This document shows positions 1-6,844 of a stretch of DNA of 64,000 nt, piece by piece. Below the pieces are notes generated by a model. It did no database searches. It was given only the letters and a program-made list of their open reading frames with translations, and was not told the origin of the DNA. Position numbers and translations under genes: made by a program. Source of the DNA: UBA7672 sp047601145 (GTDB lineage Bacteria > Pseudomonadota > Alphaproteobacteria > Caulobacterales > Hyphomonadaceae); NCBI GenBank assembly GCA_047601145.1, contig JASGJW010000001.1, forward strand, positions 1,054,001 through 1,118,000, read 5' to 3'. Positions within the stretch are counted from its first letter, which is position 1. Every line of letters begins with the position of its first letter.

Positions 1-566
1 ACCGAATAGGCCCCGCCGATCTGTCCTTCGGAATATCCCGCCGCTGCGTCGAGCGGATATTCCTGGCCAAGCAGCAGCTTGATCCTCGGGTCGAGCTTCT
101 CGCCATGGCAGGCAAGGCATGTCTCTGTCATCTGCAGCGGACGCATCCAGCGGAAGACCCTGGTGTCGCCTTCCTGCACGATCTCGGCGGCTTCCAGCGT
201 TTCCGGATCGACGCCCGCGTCCATCAGGAAGTCGAATTCTTCCATCTTCCGGCGTTCCCAGTCGTCCGCCTCGTCCGCAGGATTGCGCACGCCGAGCGCC
301 GTCCGCGTAAAATCGAACTTCGCCCCGTCGCTGATCTCCTTGCCCCAGCCGGGGACGTTGTCGGCATAGGCGAGATAGACCGCGACCGGATCTTCGCTGC
401 GTTCAAGCCGGGCCGTGATCTCGCGTTTCATGCGCAGGTCGAACGCAAGCGCTGCCTGCCGGGCCGCGCGAACGTCCTTCGGGTCGGGTTGTTCAGCGCG
501 CGGCGCGCAGCCCTGCGCCAGAAGCGCGGCCGCCAGCAATCCCGTCCGGCCCCACCGCCGCGCCAT
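1..566 (-). CDS. DUF3365 (Tll0287-like) heme-binding lipoprotein, 3' end outside window
   Basis: Read on the minus strand from ATG 566, this opens with a lipoprotein signal (lipobox LAQGC, Cys20). The body resembles DUF3365, a PAS-like domain that binds heme. The c-type heme motif CLACHG (Cys150, Cys153, His154) is followed by a Lys/Leu/Leu/Gly-rich stretch, as is usual in the family. The reading frame is still open at base 1, so the C-terminus is missing. The likely role is periplasmic heme-dependent redox or gas sensing; no partner gene is visible. The heme motif and lipobox are seen; the family call rests on the motif context. Confidence 0.8.
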   Translation of the reverse strand, partial: MARRWGRTGLLAAALLAQGCAPRAEQPDPKDVRAARQAALAFDLRMKREITARLERSEDPVAVYLAYADNVPGWGKEISDGAKFDFTRTALGVRNPADEADDWERRKMEEFDFLMDAGVDPETLEAAEIVQEGDTRVFRWMRPLQMTETCLACHGEKLDPRIKLLLGQEYPLDAAAGYSEGQIGGAYS

Positions 567-691
567 CCAGCCTCCCGAAACACCCTGAAATCTAAGGCAC
601 GATGCAAGCCGAAAGGAACCCCGGCCCGCGCACGCCGTTCCTGACGCGAGATTGGGGCGCGAGATTGGGGTTTGGCTGGAGACCAAGGGCC

Positions 692-1033
692 ATGACCTTC
701 AGGCGGTCACACAGGATCTGGGCGGGAACCATCGCAGTCGCGACGCTGCTGACCGGCGGGATGGCCCTGCGCGAGCCGGAGGGGCCCGTCCGCATGTCGG
801 CGATGCGCATCGCCAGCCTCGATGGCTACAGCGTCAGTGACTGGGGCGGGGTTCCTGTCGGCGAGATTGCGTCGGTCGAGACCGACGATCAGGGCCGGAC
901 GCGTTGGCTGAACATCTACCTCAAGCAAGGCGGCATCGCCCGCGTCGCCTCCTTCCGCGCCGACCTAGATGCGGGCCGCAGGACTGTCAGCATCCGCCTG
1001 CCGGAGGGCCTGCTGCTCGCGCGGGCGGTCTGA
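692..1033 (+). CDS. Small exported protein with a PRC-barrel-like segment
   Basis: A 113-residue protein. The ATG at 692 was chosen because a GGAG sits 10 bases upstream and it starts directly before a hydrophobic signal-like helix (about residues 8-25). The in-frame ATG at 602 would add a stretch that does not look like a protein. Residues about 45-100 (DGYSVSDWGGVPVGEIASVE and following) resemble the short beta-barrel PRC fold, in which a 'G..vG.i..v..d..G' pattern recurs. It is divergent from the DUF3365 gene. Function is unknown; the PRC assignment is tentative. Confidence 0.6.
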   Translation: MTFRRSHRIWAGTIAVATLLTGGMALREPEGPVRMSAMRIASLDGYSVSDWGGVPVGEIASVETDDQGRTRWLNIYLKQGGIARVASFRADLDAGRRTVSIRLPEGLLLARAV

Positions 1034-1036
1034 GCC

Positions 1037-1771
1037 TCAGCTCACTTTCAGTTTGAACTTGAACGTCGAGGCGTCCGGCTCGGCCTTGTCTTCCCAGGGC
1101 CGGCGTTGGGCCAGCGTGATCTCGCCTTCACCCTTGGCGGTCGCCTCGATGACGATCACTTCCCAATGGTTGCCGCCGGCAAAGCCTGGCGTGAACTGCG
1201 CGGTCGACATGGCGCCGCCCGGCCCTTCCGTCGCCTTGATGTAGGCCGGCGGGGCGGAGACTGCCCAGACATAACCCGCCGTCGGCACGCCCGAGAGCGC
1301 GACCGAAATCTTCTCGCCCACCTTCATCTCGACGCTCTTGCCGGCGTCATCGACGGTCAGAGCGCGCACGACGCCATCAACCGCCGGCGGAGGAAGGTCC
1401 TGGTTCACGAAATGGCACACCTTGGTTGCCCCGCCGGATGTCCAGCGGATGGTCGATCCATCCGTGCCGAGCGTCGCGTCGGCATTCTTGTATTCGATCC
1501 CGGTCTGGCTGTCGGGGTTGAGCGGCAGCGTCATCGCTGCGCCGCCATCGACGCGGACGAGCGCATCGCGTGTCGCGCCCCGGTCATAGACGACTTCCAC
1601 CTTGCCGCCGCCCTCGCAGGCATAGCCAACGGCGTACTTGAACGCGTCGTCCTGCGCAGCCGGGGCAGGCTTTTCCTCAGGCTTGGCCGGCTCGGGCGTG
1701 GGGGCCGGCTGGTTACAGGCCGCCGCCAGAAGTCCCAGCCCTGCCGCAGCCGCGATCGCCCTGATGCTCAT
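1037..1771 (-). CDS. Lipoprotein with MliC-like and chagasin-like (I42) inhibitor domains
   Basis: A 244-residue lipoprotein. The start at 1771 (MSIRAIAAAAGLG) puts a lipobox LAAAC at residues 15-19. After a Pro/Ala/Glu-rich linker, residues about 47-125 resemble MliC, the membrane-bound inhibitor of C-type lysozyme: a Cys in YACEGG and a later Cys in KVCHF. Residues about 135-244 resemble the I42 chagasin/amoebiapin fold, with the signature GVPTAGYVW (the NPTTGY loop equivalent), a GGNHWEVI segment, and a final RPWE loop. One protein may thus inhibit both lysozyme and papain-like cysteine peptidases. The two domain calls are by motif; the combined role is inference. Confidence 0.75.
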   Translation of the reverse strand: MSIRAIAAAAGLGLLAAACNQPAPTPEPAKPEEKPAPAAQDDAFKYAVGYACEGGGKVEVVYDRGATRDALVRVDGGAAMTLPLNPDSQTGIEYKNADATLGTDGSTIRWTSGGATKVCHFVNQDLPPPAVDGVVRALTVDDAGKSVEMKVGEKISVALSGVPTAGYVWAVSAPPAYIKATEGPGGAMSTAQFTPGFAGGNHWEVIVIEATAKGEGEITLAQRRPWEDKAEPDASTFKFKLKVS

Positions 1772-1927
1772 GAAAGTCCCCGTTTGCTTGTCTTGGGGCG
1801 ACAGTCGGGCCCGGCTGCGGCGGTGGCAATCCCCTGAAAGCAATCACTTAGCCCTATTTCAGCAGTGCTGCTGCCCGGCCGCGAATCCCTCCAAATTCCT
1901 CCCGCACCGTTTTCCGGGGGTAGCGAC

Positions 1928-2344
1928 ATGGACTTCTTCGCCGTCATGCATGCAGCCGCGGCTCTTTTCGCGGGCGGCGCGGCCGCTTCCGGGTGGACCG
2001 CGGCGGTCATTGTCGCCAACACGGCCTTTGACGGCCTCGATCATGGCCGCGCCGATCGCATGCTCCGGAAGGTGATCGCCGCGACCGCCGGCTTCCAGGC
2101 GGCGCTCCTTGGTATTGCAACCGGCGCTGCCCTCCTGTCGGGCGCCCGCGCCGCCGCCATCGTCGCGGGCGTATCGGCGCTCGGCTTCCTCTCGAACGTC
2201 TGGACGCTGGCTCCGCGCCGCGACAAGGCCCCGGAAGGCCTGCGGAAGAAGAGCTCGACGCAGCGCGTCGTCGCCGTCGCGCTAACGCTCATCATGACGC
2301 TTGCGGCGCTGACCGCAGGCGTGATGGCTGCGATTGGCGTCTAA
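1928..2344 (+). CDS. Hypothetical four-helix membrane protein
   Basis: A 138-residue protein starting at ATG 1928 (MDFFAVMHAAAALF). Four hydrophobic stretches (about 5-30, 48-70, 75-95, 115-137) suggest a small integral membrane protein. A basic loop with RRDKAPEGLRKKS sits between helices 3 and 4 and is probably cytoplasmic. A GGGGGTAG-like purine run lies upstream. No family is recognised. It is a single gene facing the convergent lipoprotein at 2363. Confidence 0.65.
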   Translation: MDFFAVMHAAAALFAGGAAASGWTAAVIVANTAFDGLDHGRADRMLRKVIAATAGFQAALLGIATGAALLSGARAAAIVAGVSALGFLSNVWTLAPRRDKAPEGLRKKSSTQRVVAVALTLIMTLAALTAGVMAAIGV

Positions 2345-2362
2345 TCAGACCTCAGCCAGACC

Positions 2363-2668
2363 CTAGTTGAAGCAGCTCTGCGAAGCTTCGGCGACCAGTG
2401 CGCCGATCTTGGCGTCATCGCTGAGGTTCGTCGGCAACAGACCGGCGAAGCTCTTGTTGTCGTCGATGCCCTTGGCGACCTTGGCGAATTCCTCCGCCGT
2501 CAGACCCTTTTCGAGCGCGTCGGAGAAGCACGTGCATTTCGCGCCCGCCCCCATTTTCTGTTCGCACGCGGCGACGACCTGGGGTTTGCCGGCCGCCGCC
2601 GCACTACACGCGCCGAGCGCTCCCAGGATCAGTACAAGGGACGCAACTCCTGAAACCGGACGTTTCAT
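2363..2668 (-). CDS. Small cysteine-containing lipoprotein
   Basis: A 101-residue lipoprotein. ATG 2668 is preceded by a good ribosome binding site (GGGAG, 5 bases upstream), whereas the longer frame to 2746 has no signal sequence at its start. The lipobox is LGALGAC. The mature part carries four further cysteines: Cys in ACEQK, two in KCTCF, and one four residues from the end in QSCFN. These could form two disulfides or bind a ligand. No family is recognised. Confidence 0.7.
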   Translation of the reverse strand: MKRPVSGVASLVLILGALGACSAAAAGKPQVVAACEQKMGAGAKCTCFSDALEKGLTAEEFAKVAKGIDDNKSFAGLLPTNLSDDAKIGALVAEASQSCFN

Positions 2669-2956
2669 CGACACTCCCTCTCTTGTTCGCGGAATTGAGT
2701 ATCCGCAGGCAAAGTGAGGCGACTCGTCGCACCCGTTGTCAAACAAAGAATGGCTGCATTTTCAAAAGGATAGTTGCCGTCCGCGTCATGCCGTGAGGTG
2801 AAGCGAAGAGGCCCGGTGCGCAGCTTCCTCCCGGCGCCGCCATGGATTTTCCCCGGTTCCGCGTCATGGGTTATCCGCTCGGTGTGGGCAATCTTGCGGA
2901 TAGCGCCTTGTGACTTCGCGTCAGCGTCAGAATATTAGGGTGTCGCGGAGACGTGC

Positions 2957-3865
2957 ATGAGAATTCCCGACTGGGTCGTCTATGCGGTCGTTGCGATCGT
3001 AATCGTCGGGACGCTGATCTCCAGCGGAACCGGCAAGAAATACGAGCCGTGGGACAGCCAGTCCGAACGCATCGTCATCACGCCTGAGGATTCCGAGCGC
3101 GGCCGCTCGCCTGACATTGTCGAACATGAAGACATGGCCGGGGCGGGACGCGCGGATGGCCTGCCGCTGCCTGAATCGGATGCGTTCGACGAGCGGGTGC
3201 TGGTCCAGGTTGGCGACCCTGAAGACGGCATCGGCACAGCCTTCGCGATCAACGAATCCGGCACGTGGCTGACCGCGCGCCACGTGGTCGATGGCTGTTC
3301 GCGTGTCGGCCTCGCCGTTGGCAATGGCCGCATGGTGCGGGTCGATGAGGTCCGCACCTCGCCGGATACCGATCTTGCGTTGCTCTTCACCAACCGTGCG
3401 CCGACCGCGCTTCGTCTGGCGCTCGACCGCGAGCTTCGAATCGGCGAATCCGGGTTCCACATCGGCTTCCCGCAGGGACGGTCGGGCGAGGCGGCTTCCG
3501 TCCTCGAATCCCGCTCCAACCTTGTGACGCGCGGCCGCTATGCGATGGAGGAGCCGGTGCTGGCCTGGTCCGAAAAGGAAAGATCCGACGGGATCGAAGG
3601 TACGCTCTCCGGCATGAGCGGCGGGCCGGTGTTCGACAAGGACGGCGCCGTCATCGGCGTCACGGTCGCTGAAAGCCCGCGCCGCAACCGCATCTATACC
3701 GCCGCGCCTGACTCGATCCGGCGTTTCCTGGAAGAGCAGGGTCTGCTCGCCCCTGGCATCGAGGCGCACGCCCTGAGCACGGCCTCCTATGCCGCCGAGG
3801 CCGACCGTCTCCGTGACGAGCGCGCCGTTGTGAAGGTCCTCTGTCGCGTGGGCGAAGACCAGTGA
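2957..3865 (+). CDS. Membrane-anchored trypsin-like serine protease
   Basis: A 302-residue protein with one N-terminal membrane helix (about 7-23) and a trypsin-like fold behind a charged linker. The catalytic triad is intact: His109 in TARHVVDGC, Asp139 in DTDLALL and Ser221 in GMSGGPVF. There is no PDZ domain, so this is the short, HtrA-unlike group of anchored trypsin-like proteases. The active domain should lie in the periplasm. Its stop overlaps the start of pyrF by 4 bases, so the two are probably co-translated, although no functional link is known. Confidence 0.88.
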   Translation: MRIPDWVVYAVVAIVIVGTLISSGTGKKYEPWDSQSERIVITPEDSERGRSPDIVEHEDMAGAGRADGLPLPESDAFDERVLVQVGDPEDGIGTAFAINESGTWLTARHVVDGCSRVGLAVGNGRMVRVDEVRTSPDTDLALLFTNRAPTALRLALDRELRIGESGFHIGFPQGRSGEAASVLESRSNLVTRGRYAMEEPVLAWSEKERSDGIEGTLSGMSGGPVFDKDGAVIGVTVAESPRRNRIYTAAPDSIRRFLEEQGLLAPGIEAHALSTASYAAEADRLRDERAVVKVLCRVGEDQ

Positions 3866-4749
3866 AGACCATGTTCGCCGACCGGCTGATCGCAAGCATC
3901 CGCGACAAGGGCCCCCTGTGCGTCGGCATCGACCCGCACGCGACCATGATCCCTGCGCTGTTCGGCAAGCCCGGACCTGAGGCTGCCGCAAAATGGGGCG
4001 TGGCGATGGTCGAGCGCTGCATCGGTCGCGCCTCCGTCGTGAAGCCGCAGGCCGGCCTGTTCGAACGCTGGGGCGCCAGCGGCCTGCGCGCGCTGGAAGA
4101 AGTCTGCCGCGCCGCGACGCGCGCCGGCCTCATCGTCATCCTCGACGCCAAGCGCGGCGACATCGGCTCGACTGCGGAAGGCTATGCCGAAGGCTATCTC
4201 GGCGCCGACTCCTCCTGCCCGTGCGATGCGATCACCGTGAACCCCTATATGGGCGTTGATACGATCGAGCCGTTCGTCTCGGTGGCCGAGCGGGAAGGAA
4301 AGGGCGTCGTCGTTCTCGCCCGCACCTCCAATCCGGGCTCGAAGGATTTCCAGCAGAAGCTGATAGACGGCGAGCCGCTCTATCTCCACGTCGCCCGTGC
4401 CCTGGCCCCGATGATCACCCGCCTGCGCAGCCGCGAGACGGGCTGGTCCGGCCTGATGATGGTCGCCGGCGCCACCGGCCCGCAGGAAGCCGCGCGCCTG
4501 CGTGCAACGTCTGGCGACGCCCTGTTCCTGGTGCCCGGCTATGGCGCTCAGGGCGCCGGCGCGCGCGATGCGATGGCGGGCTTCGTCCAGGGCCCCAATG
4601 GTCTCGAAGGCGGCGTCGTCAACGCCTCCAGGTCCATCGCCATGCCCGACAGCGCGAAGGGCGTGACCGCCGCGAAGGACTGGGAACGGGCCATCGAAGC
4701 GGCCATCCTGGCGGCCCAGGCCGACCTGGTCGAAGCCTCAAAGGCCTGA
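3862..4749 (+). CDS. pyrF: Orotidine 5'-phosphate decarboxylase (type 2)
   Basis: Last step of de novo UMP synthesis: decarboxylation of OMP. At 295 residues it fits the longer type 2 subfamily. The substrate-binding and catalytic signature DAKRGDIGST is at residues 95-104 (Asp95, Lys97, Asp100), with the early GIDPH motif at 22-26 and a late phosphate-binding region with LVPGYGAQGAG. The GTG start at 3862 overlaps the protease stop; an ATG at 3871 is an alternative that removes three residues. Confidence 0.93.
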   Translation: MKTMFADRLIASIRDKGPLCVGIDPHATMIPALFGKPGPEAAAKWGVAMVERCIGRASVVKPQAGLFERWGASGLRALEEVCRAATRAGLIVILDAKRGDIGSTAEGYAEGYLGADSSCPCDAITVNPYMGVDTIEPFVSVAEREGKGVVVLARTSNPGSKDFQQKLIDGEPLYLHVARALAPMITRLRSRETGWSGLMMVAGATGPQEAARLRATSGDALFLVPGYGAQGAGARDAMAGFVQGPNGLEGGVVNASRSIAMPDSAKGVTAAKDWERAIEAAILAAQADLVEASKA

Positions 4750-4840
4750 AATCACTTCGATTCCGCTAGGTAGGCCGGTAAACCTCCGTCCGTGAAAACT
4801 TTACCTATTTCTGCGACGAATCGTCTTGCAGGAGGACGGG

Positions 4841-6352
4841 TTGGCGGCGGCGATGCTTCGAAAGCAGATCTGGCATTCAGCGCTTTTTTCGCTGCTGATC
4901 CTCGCGGCCGTTCTGGTTGTCGACTTCATATTCAATGGCTGGTTGATGGCCGAGGAAGGCGGATGGGATCCGCTCACCACGATCATCATCACGATGACGG
5001 TCGCGCCCGGCTTCTCCTTCTTCCTGATCCACCAGCATGCCCGCATCCAGACGACGCAGGCCGAACTCGTGGCCGAGCGCGCCGAACGCCTCGCCGAGGT
5101 TGAGGCTGCCCGTGATCTCGCCGAGGCGGCGACGCGCGCGAAGAGCGAATTCCTCGCCAACATGAGCCACGAGATCCGCACGCCCCTCAACGGCATCCTC
5201 GGCATGACGCAGGGCCTCGCCGCGCGCGATCTTGATCCGGTGACGCGCGACATGGTCGGCACGATCCGCGAGTCCGGCGCGACGCTGATGGCCATCCTCA
5301 ATGACGTGCTCGACCTTTCGAAGATCGAGGCGGGCAAGCTGGACATCTCTCCGACGGATGTCGGCCTGCGCCAGACATTGCAGCAGGTGATCAAGCTCTT
5401 CGCGTCCGTCGCGCAGGAGAAGGGCGTCGTCCTTGCCCTGTCGGATGACGTGCCGCCCTCGCTCCGCCTGAGCTATGATCCGGTGCGCGTGCGCCAGTGC
5501 GTCTCCAACCTCGTCTCCAACGCTGTGAAGTTCACGCGCGAGGGCGGGGTGGACATCAACGCTTCCGTCGAGCCCCGCAGCGATGGTCGTTTCCTCGTCA
5601 CCATCACCGTCACCGACACCGGCATCGGCATGGACCAGCGGGCGCTGGCCCGCCTGTTCGAGGCGTTTACGCAGGCCGATAATTCGACGACGCGCAAGTT
5701 TGGCGGCACCGGTCTCGGCCTCGCAATCTCCCGCCGCCTCGCCCGCCTGATGGGCGGCGATATCGTCGCGCGCTCGACGCCCGGCCGCGGCTCGGTCTTC
5801 ACTTTCACCTTCCTCGCCGACCAGGCTTCAACGATAGCGGCCGAGCCGGAGCCCAAGCAGTTCACCGCCAAGGGTGTCGTCCAGCTGCGCGGCGCCCGCG
5901 TGCTGCTCACCGACGACAACGCCATCAACCGGCAGGTCGTACGCCTCTTCCTGCAGCCGCAGGGCGCGATCATCACCGAGGCCACCAACGGCCAGGAAGC
6001 GCTCGACGCAATCGCCAGCCAGCCCTTCGACCTCGTCCTGCTCGACGTCCACATGCCGGTGATGGACGGTACGGAAGCGATCAACCGCATCCGCACCTCG
6101 CCCGAACCCTGGTGGGAAATCCCTGTCATCGCCCTCACGGCCGACGCCATGAGTGGCGACCGCGAACGCCTGATCGCTCTCGGCATGTCGGACTATGTCT
6201 CCAAGCCGATCGACCAGAGCGAGCTGCTGTCCGCCATCGGCCGCGTTCTCGGCGGCGACACCGCGACGCCGGCATCGGCTGCGCCTGAAGCCTCCGGCGA
6301 TACCGGTGCGTTCGACGACGTCCTTGCCGATCTCGACCGGATCGCGGGCTAG
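4841..6352 (+). CDS. Hybrid sensor histidine kinase with receiver domain
   Basis: About 503 residues. The start was placed at TTG 4841 because a strong GGAGGA lies five bases upstream; ATG 4853 and TTG 4826 are alternatives. Two membrane helices (about 15-35 and 45-63) are followed by a coiled coil (about 70-100), a HisKA domain with the phospho-accepting His in MSHEIRTPLNG (about 110), and an HATPase_c domain with VSNAVKF (N box), DTGIGM (G1) and GGTGLGLAI (G2). A C-terminal receiver domain carries DDN and LLDVHMPVMDG. There is no periplasmic sensor domain of note, so the signal is probably sensed in the membrane. No cognate regulator is adjacent. Confidence 0.92.
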   Translation: MAAAMLRKQIWHSALFSLLILAAVLVVDFIFNGWLMAEEGGWDPLTTIIITMTVAPGFSFFLIHQHARIQTTQAELVAERAERLAEVEAARDLAEAATRAKSEFLANMSHEIRTPLNGILGMTQGLAARDLDPVTRDMVGTIRESGATLMAILNDVLDLSKIEAGKLDISPTDVGLRQTLQQVIKLFASVAQEKGVVLALSDDVPPSLRLSYDPVRVRQCVSNLVSNAVKFTREGGVDINASVEPRSDGRFLVTITVTDTGIGMDQRALARLFEAFTQADNSTTRKFGGTGLGLAISRRLARLMGGDIVARSTPGRGSVFTFTFLADQASTIAAEPEPKQFTAKGVVQLRGARVLLTDDNAINRQVVRLFLQPQGAIITEATNGQEALDAIASQPFDLVLLDVHMPVMDGTEAINRIRTSPEPWWEIPVIALTADAMSGDRERLIALGMSDYVSKPIDQSELLSAIGRVLGGDTATPASAAPEASGDTGAFDDVLADLDRIAG

Positions 6353-6702
6353 CCGAAACGCTCCCACGCCGCCTGCCGCGAAACGCCCAGGGCTTCGCCG
6401 ATCTTTTGCCAGCTGACGTCGCGTTTCCGCAGTACATCGATCTGTTGCTGTAGCACCGCCCGCGACGCCTCGAACGCAGCCTGCGAGCGATCGAGGTTCG
6501 ACAGCAGCGCGTCATCCGCGAGCTGCTCCCATCCCGCAAAGCCATCCGCGGGTACTCCGGCGAGGATCTTGTTGCACACGCCGACGCAGTCTCCGCAGAT
6601 ATGCACGCCGGGTCCGCCGATCAGCGACGGGACCTCCTTTGCCGACTTGCGGCAAAAGCTGCAGAACAGCTTCGACTTGTCCTTCGCCTTCTCTCGCGGC
6701 AT
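6349..6702 (-). CDS. ClpX-type C4 zinc-finger protein with helix-turn-helix-like C-terminus
   Basis: A 117-residue protein. Residues 14-42 form a ClpX-type zinc finger (Cys14, Cys17, Cys36, Cys39), but no AAA+ ATPase follows. The C-terminus (about 96-117, SWQKIGEALGVSRQAAWERFG) looks like a helix-turn-helix of the kind seen in small DNA-binding proteins. A helical linker separates the two. Two near-identical palindromes lie just upstream of its start, between it and the divergent alcohol dehydrogenase gene, so it could be a repressor of one or both. It converges with the histidine kinase gene with a four-base stop overlap. Regulation is inference. Confidence 0.75.
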   Translation of the reverse strand: MPREKAKDKSKLFCSFCRKSAKEVPSLIGGPGVHICGDCVGVCNKILAGVPADGFAGWEQLADDALLSNLDRSQAAFEASRAVLQQQIDVLRKRDVSWQKIGEALGVSRQAAWERFG

Positions 6703-6715
6703 CGCATCCTCGGTG

Positions 6716-6762
6716 TGTCAGGGATATCCTGACAAGCTTCGGACGTCAAGATATCCCTGACA
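6716..6762. promoter_or_regulatory. Two tandem 19-bp palindromic operator-like sites
   Basis: The first site, TGTCAGGGATATCCTGACA at 6716-6734, is a near-perfect palindrome. A second copy at 6744-6762, CGTCAAGATATCCCTGACA, is the reverse complement of the first with two changes. Their starts are 28 bp apart, close to three helical turns. They lie in the divergent promoter region between the ClpX-finger/HTH gene (start 6702) and the PQQ dehydrogenase gene (start 6845), 14 bases ahead of the former. Confidence 0.7.
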
Positions 6763-6812
6763 TCCACCGCAATCCCTTTGCCAAATCCTCCCAAGAGTGC
6801 TGAAAATCCGGT

Positions 6813-6831
6813 ATGTCCGGTGACAGGACAT
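6813..6831. promoter_or_regulatory. Inverted repeat ahead of the alcohol dehydrogenase gene
   Basis: ATGTCC and GGACAT form perfect six-base arms around a seven-base centre (GGTGACA). The site ends 13 bases before the ATG at 6845 and sits next to the ribosome binding region (GGGAGGG, 6834-6840). It shares the TGTC/GACA flavour of the two upstream palindromes but is a different sequence. It may be an operator or an mRNA hairpin near the start codon. Confidence 0.4.
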
Positions 6832-6844
6832 CAGGGAGGGTTGC

